Shown here: positions 35,991 to 43,460 of the stretch, piece by piece
Position numbering within the stretch: the stretch's first letter is position 1
Layout: every line of letters starts with the position of its first letter
Source: JAJFUG01 sp964473155
GTDB taxonomy: Bacteria > Gemmatimonadota > Glassbacteria > GWA2-58-10
Direction: 5' to 3'
NCBI GenBank assembly: GCA_964473155.1
Contig: CAYYNT010000004.1
Coordinates: forward strand, 61,571 to 125,570
Length of the DNA stretch: 64,000 nt
The notes under the pieces: generated by a model
What the model saw: only the letters and a program-made list of their open reading frames with translations
Databases searched by the model: none
Told to the model about the DNA's origin: nothing
Program-made: the position numbers and the translations under genes

Positions 35991-38018
35991 TTATTCCACG
36001 TAAGCCCCTAAAGGAAGTATATAATGCACCGGCCAGTCCTCCGCCCCGCTTTCCACGAGCTGCGGCCAGGCCAGCGGCGCGGCGTCCGGTGAGCGGCTGT
36101 ATTCCAGTCCGGGGAGGACCTCCGCGGCCGAGCTTGCCAGACGGTCAGCCTTCCCGGCTCCACGAATCTGCAGGTTCTTCACTCCCAGAGCTTCGCGGGC
36201 GAATTTTGACACTATCTCCACATCCTCGATCATCTGCAGGAAATACGGCCGCCCGGAAAGCAGCGAGTTGGCGACGTAATTGATCAGGACCCCTGACAGC
36301 GGACTGAAATACTGCTGTTCCAACGGCACTCCGGCCAGACGAGGATCATCCACGCTGGTCACCTGGTAATCCAGACGGTTCTCGCCCAGGGCGCGGAAAT
36401 CGAAGCTCAATATGTCTGTCCCCTTGTCCAGGCCGCGGCTCAAGGCCTGCCATTCAGTGTTCTTGACCTTGCCGTCCAGGCTGAACCAGAGCATTGTCAC
36501 GGCGCCCGGCTTTTCCGCATGGAAATGCAGCACCGGAATCTGCAATCCGCCGCTGTGCGTGAGGATATACTTGTCCACCAGTCTGTCGCCCAGCCTGGCG
36601 CTGCCGCATTTTTCCCAGAGGATTGCCTGCTCCGGTCTGCCGCCATCATCCTTGCGCACGGACCATTTGCTGATGCCGGGGTTCCAGGCGCCCTGGTAGA
36701 GGCTCATAAGACTTGTTTTATTTTCTTCCCGGCGCTGCCGCCAGTACTGCCGCAGGCTTTCGAAAAACGAGACGCCGTCCGGATATTCCAGCCGCACCTG
36801 TCCGCTCTCCGTGCACCAGAGGTCGCGCTCGGGCAGCGCCTGGACCGAGTCGAGGCTCCAGCGCGGCGGCAAGCCGTTGTGGATGTCCAGGAAAGCGAAG
36901 GAGTTCTCCTGGTTCTTAAGTGAGTATCCGTGCGGGTGGTAGCCCTCGTTGAGAAGGATATCCTGGGCGCGGCCGTAAAGCCTCCAGAGAGGTTCCGCCT
37001 GACGGAAAGCCATGCGGCCGCCCTCTATCGGGAAGAAATCGAGCAGGGCCAGGTTTACGGCCAGCGGACGGGGCCAGACCAGAGCCAGAAGGCCCGCGTG
37101 ATCGATACCCCTGGAGACCATGCCGTAAAGGTCCTGTTCCGGGTCATCGTCCGGATCGGCATAGATACGGTTGGCCATGCGCATGGGCAGGCTGCTGATA
37201 TAACAGGATGGTATCACCACCCGGTTGCGCTGGTCCAGCGCCCCGAGGAATGCGCTCTGGAACCCGCCGCCGCTGTTTCCGGTGACCGAAATCCTCGCCG
37301 GATCGACCTCCGGCCGGGTGAGAAGATAGTCGTGCGCCCGGATGCCGTCCCACACCTCCCAGCGCGCCAGGTTCGTTCCGGCCAGATAAGCCAGGTTTCC
37401 CATTATCGCATGCTCGCCGCAGACACGGTTGTAACGGCTGTCGCCCTTGGACGCGTCCCAGCACTGGCTGCGCTCGCCCTGACCGACCGGGTCCCAGGTC
37501 AGAACCACGTAGCCGCGGCGGGCAAGACGGCCGCAAATCTGCTGGTACCCGGGATGCCCCTTGCCGTTAAACGAGTGCCCGCAGGTGAGCAGCACCGCCG
37601 GGGCCAGTGCGGCAAGCCCGTCCGGTATGTAGATATTGGCGGTCACATGAAAACCGGGCAGGCTTTCGAAAATCACTTTCTCCACCCGATAGCCCGAAGC
37701 CCTGACAGTCCCGGTGACTTTTGCATTGAGCGGGGTCTTCTCCGCGGGCAATCCTCCCAGGACGGCGAGTAATTTCTCCCGGAGTTCATTCTGGAGTTGC
37801 AGCACATCGGCTGCCGAGCCGACAGATTCAAGCCGGGCCACGCGCGCCTTGTCCTGACGCCAGGCCATGTCGAGCTGATAACGCAGATAAGGCGTCACCC
37901 GCATCCCAGGATCGTACCGGCGCTCATACACACGGAAATCAGCCGTGGACGGGTTCTGCGCCGCCGCCGAACATACCGCTGCCAGTAGCAAGACTGCTGT
38001 AATGGCTGACAATCGCAT
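35991..38018 (-). CDS. Secreted alpha/beta-hydrolase, acetylxylan-esterase-like
   Basis: A 675-aa protein with a signal peptide ending at about residue 20 (CSAAAQ). The alpha/beta-hydrolase core spans roughly 110-330: AVLLTCGHSFNGKGH (oxyanion region), YVVLTWDPVGQGERSQ and the nucleophile elbow GNSGGG with Ser249. A later histidine in GYHPHGYSLKNQENSF near 360 may complete the triad. The C-terminal 300 residues form a second, less clear domain. This architecture resembles AXE1/prolyl-oligopeptidase-type esterases of polysaccharide loci (deacetylases); S9 peptidase activity is the alternative. It is the first gene after the promoter at 38270-38298, with GCAGGAGG before the ATG. Confidence 0.7.
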   Translation of the reverse strand: MRLSAITAVLLLAAVCSAAAQNPSTADFRVYERRYDPGMRVTPYLRYQLDMAWRQDKARVARLESVGSAADVLQLQNELREKLLAVLGGLPAEKTPLNAKVTGTVRASGYRVEKVIFESLPGFHVTANIYIPDGLAALAPAVLLTCGHSFNGKGHPGYQQICGRLARRGYVVLTWDPVGQGERSQCWDASKGDSRYNRVCGEHAIMGNLAYLAGTNLARWEVWDGIRAHDYLLTRPEVDPARISVTGNSGGGFQSAFLGALDQRNRVVIPSCYISSLPMRMANRIYADPDDDPEQDLYGMVSRGIDHAGLLALVWPRPLAVNLALLDFFPIEGGRMAFRQAEPLWRLYGRAQDILLNEGYHPHGYSLKNQENSFAFLDIHNGLPPRWSLDSVQALPERDLWCTESGQVRLEYPDGVSFFESLRQYWRQRREENKTSLMSLYQGAWNPGISKWSVRKDDGGRPEQAILWEKCGSARLGDRLVDKYILTHSGGLQIPVLHFHAEKPGAVTMLWFSLDGKVKNTEWQALSRGLDKGTDILSFDFRALGENRLDYQVTSVDDPRLAGVPLEQQYFSPLSGVLINYVANSLLSGRPYFLQMIEDVEIVSKFAREALGVKNLQIRGAGKADRLASSAAEVLPGLEYSRSPDAAPLAWPQLVESGAEDWPVHYILPLGAYVE

Positions 38019-38263
38019 TGTATTTGCCTCCTGCCGGAAGATCGAATCTGGTTCGGGATACAGGGAGAAACGGCTGGACGACTGGAGGATAATCCGCCGG
38101 CTCTCATCTGGACAGGGACAGCGCGGTTACGGAATACCCCCCTGGAATTAGTTTTATTTATGGATTTTCTAACCGGAACTGCCTGATTTTTCAAAAGCTT
38201 TCCCGGAAAGGCTGAAAGGCTGGCAAGATGAAATATTTTAAGGAATACGCCGTGGCGTCAACA
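38019..38263 (-). other. Long 5' leader of the esterase-led series
   Basis: From the predicted start near 38263 to the esterase ATG at 38018 lie about 245 transcribed bases without a gene. A 13-base palindrome (CTTTCC, one base, GGAAAG; 38198-38210) and several short repeats occur, but no known riboswitch was recognised. The last part carries the ribosome-binding site. Confidence 0.35.
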
Positions 38264-38269
38264 GAACTT

Positions 38270-38298
38270 ATTATACATGAGGTAGTTTTCTTATGCAA
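38270..38298 (-). promoter_or_regulatory. Strong sigma-70 promoter upstream of the esterase series
   Basis: On the minus strand TTGCAT (38293-38298) and a consensus TATAAT (38270-38275) are separated by exactly 17 nt. It lies between the terminator of the ROK gene (38329-38368) and the esterase start, so it should drive 38018 and the closely spaced genes after it, at least to 25935. Confidence 0.65.
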
Positions 38299-38328
38299 CC
38301 AAATTTGTCGGTCCGGGTTTCCGGAAAG

Positions 38329-38368
38329 AAAAGCTCCCGCCCCCATGGAAACCGGGGCCGGGAGCTTT
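38329..38368 (-). terminator. Intrinsic terminator of the ROK regulator gene
   Basis: A 10-bp stem (AAAGCTCCCG at 38330-38339 with its complement at 38359-38368), extended inward by a C-run facing a G-run, lies 40 bp after the ROK stop codon. On the minus strand the stem ends in TTT and continues TTCTTTCC, an interrupted T-tract. Confidence 0.65.
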
Positions 38369-38407
38369 GATCGGATTTTTCCGGAGCAACCCGCCCGTCA
38401 AACAGGA

Positions 38408-39619
38408 TCAGGCCAGGCGGTAGCTGCGGAATATATCGTGCAGCACCAAGGCCTGTGCTCCGCGCAATGTCGGGTTTGGCATATGGCTTGGCAGTATCAG
38501 CAGCTCTATCGGCTTCACCCGGACATAAGTCTGGCGTTCCACCTGACGTATAAGCTCGGGGCCGCAGATATCCCAGACTTTCACCATCCGCCCGGAAACA
38601 AGGAACTTCTCCGGACCCAGTCCGCAGTTGATGTTGGCTATGCCCACTCCAAGATAGCGCGCGGTTTCCTGCAGCGCCCGGACCGCGTACTTGTCGCCCT
38701 GCCGGGCCAGTTCAATCACTTTTTCCATCTGCGCTTCAATCTCGTGCACCTGCCCGGTCCAGGATTTGCCGCTGTATTCGCCGTAGCGTTTCACCGCGCC
38801 CAGGTCGGAGGCATTATCTTCCCAGGTGTTGTCCTGGTTGATCTCCTCCCACCGTCCGTCCATCTTGATCAGCGACTGCCCGAAATGCCCGTCCAGGCTG
38901 TATGCGCCATGATATACCGAGTGGTCGATCACCAGTCCGACACCGATTCCCTCGCAGACATGGATGAAAACGAAACTTGACGCGTCCTGGGCCTCCGGGG
39001 CGAACCAGAGCGCGCCCAAAGCCGCCGCCTTGCCATCGTTATCCGCGAACACCGGGCACTTCACATGCTCAGCCACCAGTTTCCTGACCGGAAGGTTCTG
39101 CCAGTGATGGGTCCGGTCCAGATAGATGAGCGCATCCTTGTGACTGGCCATCGATGGCGCCGACACTCCCACGCCCGCCAGCGGAATGCCCACCTCCTCT
39201 GACATCCGGGCAATGACGCTCCCCAGTTCGGAGAAAAACTCCTCTCCGCGGTTATTGCCCTGACTTGTCGGCAACTCTTTGTACTGCAAAATGTTACACC
39301 CAAGATCACAGATCGCCACCATGGTCTTGACATGCCGGACATCAATTACTCCGATGGCCCGGCTTTTTTCCTTGAGCCTCAGTATTATCGGCTTGCGCCC
39401 GATCGAGCTTTCGCCGAAACTGTCCTCGTACACCAGGTCTTCCGAGATCAGGTCGTTAACTATGCTCGAAATCGTGGATTTTTTAAGTCCCGTAATCTTG
39501 GATATCTCCACCCGTGATATCGGGGCCTTTTCACGGATAATGTTAAGAACATTGGCGCGGTTTATGAGCCGCATGATCTTGTGGTCAGCGGGAACTACGT
39601 TGCGGAAATCGAATCTCAT
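38408..39619 (-). CDS. ROK-family transcriptional regulator
   Basis: A 403-aa NagC/XylR-type repressor. A winged helix-turn-helix covers residues 16-75 (RANVLNIIREKAPISRVEISKITGLKKSTISSIV), followed by the actin-like sugar-binding ROK domain (GVGVSAPSMASHKDALIY, VFADNDGKAAALGALW, HVCEGIGVGLVID). The cysteine cluster of the usual ROK zinc site is missing: after GHFGQSLIKMDG the protein continues with WEEINQDNTWEDNASDLGAVKRY, lacking the CxCGxxGC pattern. It therefore may bind sugar without zinc, or be altered. It lies next to the GH123-like genes and is the most likely regulator of them. Its promoter (39756-39784) overlaps an 8-bp inverted repeat that looks like a self-operator. Confidence 0.85.
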   Translation of the reverse strand: MRFDFRNVVPADHKIMRLINRANVLNIIREKAPISRVEISKITGLKKSTISSIVNDLISEDLVYEDSFGESSIGRKPIILRLKEKSRAIGVIDVRHVKTMVAICDLGCNILQYKELPTSQGNNRGEEFFSELGSVIARMSEEVGIPLAGVGVSAPSMASHKDALIYLDRTHHWQNLPVRKLVAEHVKCPVFADNDGKAAALGALWFAPEAQDASSFVFIHVCEGIGVGLVIDHSVYHGAYSLDGHFGQSLIKMDGRWEEINQDNTWEDNASDLGAVKRYGEYSGKSWTGQVHEIEAQMEKVIELARQGDKYAVRALQETARYLGVGIANINCGLGPEKFLVSGRMVKVWDICGPELIRQVERQTYVRVKPIELLILPSHMPNPTLRGAQALVLHDIFRSYRLA

Positions 39620-39734
39620 AGACCATGACTCCGGTAAAATGCAGGTGCGAGGGCAGGGTGATGAATCACCGGAGGCCTGCGCGACGCGGTCAGGGGAAGA
39701 GCTTTATTACGACTGGCGGACATTTTGCCAGTAT

Positions 39735-39759
39735 TATTGGTTTGATTGATGAACCAATA
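39735..39759. promoter_or_regulatory. Inverted repeat, likely ROK operator
   Basis: TATTGGTT (39735-39742) and AACCAATA (39752-39759) form a perfect 8-bp inverted repeat with a 9-bp spacer. The right arm overlaps the -10 element of the ROK promoter and the rest covers the expected transcription start. Size and position suit a dimeric helix-turn-helix repressor acting on its own gene. No second copy was found in the other promoter regions I read. Confidence 0.55.
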
Positions 39760-39784
39760 TATCTTCGGATTATGTTTATAGCAA
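39756..39784 (-). promoter_or_regulatory. Promoter of the ROK regulator gene
   Basis: On the minus strand TTGCTA (39779-39784) and TATATT (39756-39761) are separated by 17 nt. Transcription would start near 39749, giving a leader of about 130 nt to the ATG at 39619. The -10 box is embedded in the inverted repeat listed separately. Confidence 0.55.
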
Positions 39785-39801
39785 TAATATTGTTACTCCG
39801 C

Positions 39802-41649
39802 TCATTTTCCGAGCAGTCCTATCAGACGGAGCCTTGCCTTCTCGTAGTCCTCGCCCCGTTCCGTCCAGGGCACAGCCGCTTTGTCAACAACCGTATCGAA
39901 GGCCTTCGGCACTATCGAGCGCACTATTTCCAGCACCTTGTCCCGTCCGGCTTTCTGCGCGGCCAGCCACATGATCTCGTAGTCCTGCTGCCCGCGCCGG
40001 ATGTTCTTGTAGCGGATTGAAGTGAGCAACTCGTTCAATCCGCGGTCCTCATCCGGATAGAACGGCATGCGTCCGGGGTACAGCAGCACCCCGTCCCCGT
40101 TGCCGTAATCCCACCACCAGTTGATATAGGTCAGCGGATTGGAAAACACCCGCTGCTGAAGGTGCGCTTTCGGCCCGCTGGCATTGTGCCGCCAGTGCGT
40201 GCTTTCCCAGACGAACCAGGTGCTTATCCCGTAAAGGTATTTTATCCAGGCGTTCACTCTCAGGTCGGCGCACTCGCATTCCAGCATGGTGTGTCCCCAG
40301 TGCGGGCGATTGCCGTTATAGAACCAGTACTGTTTTCCAGCGGCGTGCAGCGAATCCAGTTTGCCGGTCCTGACAGCTCCGGCCCAGATGTCGATGGCGT
40401 CCTTGATTTCAGGCGTATATTCGCGTGTAAGGAACACAGGCAGCTTTTTTCCAGGTCCCGGATTGCCGTGAATCCATCCCGCGATGCGGTCGATCCAGTA
40501 AAACTGGGTCGGTCCCGGCTCATCGATGATATAGTAAAAGTACTCGACCGACGGTGCGTTCCGGCTGAACCATTCGACCCAGAGGTCGCTCTGCGTCTGC
40601 ACAGACTCCCGGCTTTCGCGTCCCAGCACGTCCGATCCGTACATTCCGACAGGAAACAGTTTCTCGCCCTGTCCCTGCCCCGGCCCCTGATAACCGGCCT
40701 CCGGAGTGAACCCGCTCCCGTCCAGCCAGGGCTTGTATTCAGCCAGCATCTTCTCGTCGAAAGCTCGCCTGTGCGCGTCGGACCCGCCCACGATGTCTAT
40801 GCGGTGACGGTGCGCCTGGTGCTTGAGCATACGGGTCAGCTCCACCTCCTTAAGTTCCGGGAAATATTCGCTGATATCTCCGCTGTAGACCCAGGCGTTG
40901 GAGTGGTTTTCATCCGGAAGGTAATGCGGCAGAAGGTTGATTTCCAGCGGCAGGCTCGCCGCGACCTTGCCCGCGGAAAGAACACGCACCGTCCCGCGGT
41001 ACAGACCGGCAGGCCAACTTTTGTCCCGCGGGAGATACAGGTCGATCCAGAATCCCTGGTTCTGAACCAGCGGCGTGGGGACCACGGTCTCCTCATGCGC
41101 CCGTATCACCTGACGGCGGGCGCGGGGGATGTCCAGGGGCTGGCCGCCCAGTCCGGGACGGGCATAGCGCGGGATCAGGGCGTCCGGTATCCAGCCCTCC
41201 ATGCGCGGGGGCAGACTGGAATCGCCCGGAGCGCCGAGCCAGTTCGTTTTCTTTTTCTGCTCGGTCTGCTGCTGAACCTGAATGTAATGCTCGGCCAGGA
41301 CCTCGAAGCTTCCGCCGGGACCGTAATTGCCGGGCTGCTCATTCCCTATCGCCCTGCCCCCGGCATTCACCGGCGGCGTGACCTGCACCTCAACAGCCCC
41401 GGCTCCCAGGCTGTCCGTCTCCACTATCACCTGGAAATCCAGAACCTCGTTGTACAGTCCGGTCAGGCGGATCGTTTTGCCGTCCCAGACAGTGCTCCCT
41501 CCGCGGCAGGGATGATTATCCTGGAAGCGGTAGACCTTTTCCGAGCCGCCCGCCACCCAGACCCCAGTTATTCCGGCGTGCAGAAAAGAAACCTGCGGCA
41601 GCACGGCCAGCACAAACAAAGCTGCGATTGACATTCGGATGCGGCTCAA
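39802..41649 (-). CDS. Exported GH123-like protein with DUF4091 domain, copy 3
   Basis: A 615-aa secreted paralogue of 30612-32468 and 32480-34321. A reading frame continues far upstream, but the start is placed at the TTG at 41649, which has GGAGG 5 nt before it and gives MSRIRMSIAALFVLAVL, a good signal peptide; the ATG at 41634 is the alternative. The catalytic-type Asp376-Glu377 (YIIDEPGPTQF) sits at the same position as in copy 1, and the DUF4091 end reads GVLLYPGRMPFYPDEDRG and IRRGQQDYEIMWLAAQKAG. Residues about 125-145 are replaced by a Gln/Lys-rich stretch compared with the other copies, a possible specificity difference. It lies just upstream of the ROK gene on the same strand. Confidence 0.8.
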   Translation of the reverse strand: MSRIRMSIAALFVLAVLPQVSFLHAGITGVWVAGGSEKVYRFQDNHPCRGGSTVWDGKTIRLTGLYNEVLDFQVIVETDSLGAGAVEVQVTPPVNAGGRAIGNEQPGNYGPGGSFEVLAEHYIQVQQQTEQKKKTNWLGAPGDSSLPPRMEGWIPDALIPRYARPGLGGQPLDIPRARRQVIRAHEETVVPTPLVQNQGFWIDLYLPRDKSWPAGLYRGTVRVLSAGKVAASLPLEINLLPHYLPDENHSNAWVYSGDISEYFPELKEVELTRMLKHQAHRHRIDIVGGSDAHRRAFDEKMLAEYKPWLDGSGFTPEAGYQGPGQGQGEKLFPVGMYGSDVLGRESRESVQTQSDLWVEWFSRNAPSVEYFYYIIDEPGPTQFYWIDRIAGWIHGNPGPGKKLPVFLTREYTPEIKDAIDIWAGAVRTGKLDSLHAAGKQYWFYNGNRPHWGHTMLECECADLRVNAWIKYLYGISTWFVWESTHWRHNASGPKAHLQQRVFSNPLTYINWWWDYGNGDGVLLYPGRMPFYPDEDRGLNELLTSIRYKNIRRGQQDYEIMWLAAQKAGRDKVLEIVRSIVPKAFDTVVDKAAVPWTERGEDYEKARLRLIGLLGK

Positions 41650-41715
41650 GGCAACCTCCGTGGCGGGTGCGGGTTGTTCATCAAGGCAGGGACCGCTTAA
41701 ATGCATAAAAATGAA

Positions 41716-41743
41716 AATATAGGTAGCACCCTGAATTCGGCAA
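41716..41743 (-). promoter_or_regulatory. Candidate promoter for GH123-like copy 3
   Basis: On the minus strand TTGCCG (41738-41743) and TATATT (41716-41721) are separated by 16 nt. The start would be near 41709, about 60 nt before the TTG start codon. A consensus TTGACA further upstream (41755-41760) has no good -10 partner. Confidence 0.4.
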
Positions 41744-41804
41744 GATATTTTTCCTGTCAAGGTCATGAATTTGTTTTTTAATGAGTTATAGCATCTGACC
41801 ACAC

Positions 41805-41832
41805 TTGACTGCGACGCTGCCGTGAATATAAG
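41805..41832 (+). promoter_or_regulatory. Candidate promoter for the beta-helix triplet
   Basis: TTGACT (41805-41810) and TATAAG (41827-41832) are separated by 16 nt. The start would fall near 41839, about 73 nt before the ATG at 41912, and it precedes three closely spaced genes on the same strand. Confidence 0.5.
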
Positions 41833-41911
41833 TTCGTAATGCGAATTAAAGGTGATATTGTCCGGGTATGGCCGCCTTTCACCTGGAATCTGCTCAATGG
41901 AGGAACACGGG

Positions 41912-43417
41912 ATGCGAAAGATTCTAAAGACAGGCAACCTGACGGCATTGCTTTTTATTTTGACTGTCTCGGCATCTCCCCTGGCCGGCCGCACCCTGTA
42001 CCTTGCGCCGGACGGGAACGACAGCGCGCCGTACGCCCACGGAGCGGTGTTCGCCACAATCTTCCGCGCCCTGGATTCCCTTAGCGCCGGGGATACGCTG
42101 ATCGTCCGCAACGGGGTCTACCGCGGCGGTCTGATCGCCTCGTTCAACGGCACTGCCGAAAAGCCCATTCTTATCCGCGGTGAAAGCCTGGACGCGGTGA
42201 TCGACTCCAGCCGCAACGGTTATGACGCCATCCGCCTGGACCACTGCTCCCATGTAACCGTGGACCGGCTGACCCTCAGGCGGGCCAACCGCGCGGGACT
42301 ATGCATTATCAACTGCAACCACATCACTGTCACCGGCTGCCGCATGGCCAACAACGGCAAGTGGGGCATCCTCACCGGCTGGGTCGATGATTTCCGCGCC
42401 GAGGGCAACGAATGCTACGGGGCAAAGGACGAACACGGCATCTACCACAGCAACTCCGGCGACCGCTTTGTCATCCGTGGCAACTACCTTCACGACAACG
42501 CCGCCAACGGCATCCATCTGAACGGCGACCCTGAACTGCCGGGCGACGGCGTCATGAATTATGGAGTGGTGGAGAACAACATCATCTGCCGCAACGGCGG
42601 CAGCGGCGGGGCCGGGATCAACATGACCCATGTCCACGACGTCCTGGTGCGCAACAACCTGATCTGGAACAATTACGCCGGCGGGTTTACGGTATATCAG
42701 GACGATACGGCTCCGGAACACAGTTCCCAGCGCGTGGTTATCACCGGCAACACGGTCTGGTTCAAGGCCAATGACCGCAACGTGGTCAATATCGCCCCCA
42801 CAAGCAGCAAGGTCGTGGTGGCCGGGAACATCCTGTCCGCGTCCTCGAACCACGCCACTCTGGAGGTGAATTCCGACCACCTGAGCACAATTCTAAGCGA
42901 CTGGAATATCCACTGGAACGCTGACACCACGGCCCTGGTCTCGATCAAGGAACGCTCGCAGAAACTATCGTCCTGGGTTCAGACCACGGGCAACGACAAG
43001 CATTCCAAAATAGCAAACCCCTTGTTCACGCGGCCCGATTCAGGCGATTTCAATCTGGCCGCCGGGTCTCCGGCCCTCGATTCCGGCGTGCCGCGGGACA
43101 GCCTGCGCGCCATGCTCACCCGTCTCGGAGGTTGCGAATGGCTGCTGGCAAGGCTGGATTCGCTGCCGTACGAGGACATCCGCGGGACATGGCGGCCAGT
43201 GGGCGCCGGGCCGGATGCCGGGGCCTACGAGATGGGGATGAGCGAGGCGCAGCGGTTCGATTTCGACGGGAACGGGATGATCGATCGGGCGGATGCCCCG
43301 GCGCTGGTCCGGATGATACGGGACGACCGCTCCAACCCGCGTTGTGATTTCAACCAGGACGGCAAGGTGGGCCTCGCCGATATCCTCGGCCTTCTCCTGG
43401 CCCTCGCCGGGCGATAA
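41912..43417 (+). CDS. Secreted beta-helix protein with dockerin-like C-terminus, copy 1
   Basis: A 501-aa exported protein. The ATG at 41912 follows GGAGG and begins MRKILKTGNLTALLFILTVS, a signal peptide; the mature start RTLYLAPDGNDSAPYAHGA is the DUF1565-like entry. Repeated short strands (VTVDRLTLRRAN, ITVTGCRMANNGKWG, FVIRGNYLHDNAANGIHLNGD, VLVRNNLIWNNYAGG, VVVAGNILSAS) indicate a right-handed parallel beta-helix to about residue 350. The last 55 residues hold two EF-hand-like, dockerin type I segments: DFDGNGMIDRAD near 450 and DFNQDGKVGLAD near 480, each followed by a Leu-rich helix. The helix may be a polysaccharide lyase or binding module. Two tandem paralogues follow. Confidence 0.82.
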   Translation: MRKILKTGNLTALLFILTVSASPLAGRTLYLAPDGNDSAPYAHGAVFATIFRALDSLSAGDTLIVRNGVYRGGLIASFNGTAEKPILIRGESLDAVIDSSRNGYDAIRLDHCSHVTVDRLTLRRANRAGLCIINCNHITVTGCRMANNGKWGILTGWVDDFRAEGNECYGAKDEHGIYHSNSGDRFVIRGNYLHDNAANGIHLNGDPELPGDGVMNYGVVENNIICRNGGSGGAGINMTHVHDVLVRNNLIWNNYAGGFTVYQDDTAPEHSSQRVVITGNTVWFKANDRNVVNIAPTSSKVVVAGNILSASSNHATLEVNSDHLSTILSDWNIHWNADTTALVSIKERSQKLSSWVQTTGNDKHSKIANPLFTRPDSGDFNLAAGSPALDSGVPRDSLRAMLTRLGGCEWLLARLDSLPYEDIRGTWRPVGAGPDAGAYEMGMSEAQRFDFDGNGMIDRADAPALVRMIRDDRSNPRCDFNQDGKVGLADILGLLLALAGR

Positions 43418-43460
43418 CCGGCATAATCGTTCTATTGCTGGAACTGTCAGGGGGTTTTTG

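Noticed and set aside
38198..38210. 13-bp palindrome in the esterase leader as a second ROK operator
   Set aside because: Its sequence (CTTTCC/GGAAAG) does not match the TATTGGTT/AACCAATA motif of the ROK promoter.
41650..42111. N-terminal extension of the third GH123-like protein
   Set aside because: The upstream 154 codons precede a clear signal peptide and overlap the divergent gene's promoter and start. The TTG at 41649 with GGAGG explains the true start.
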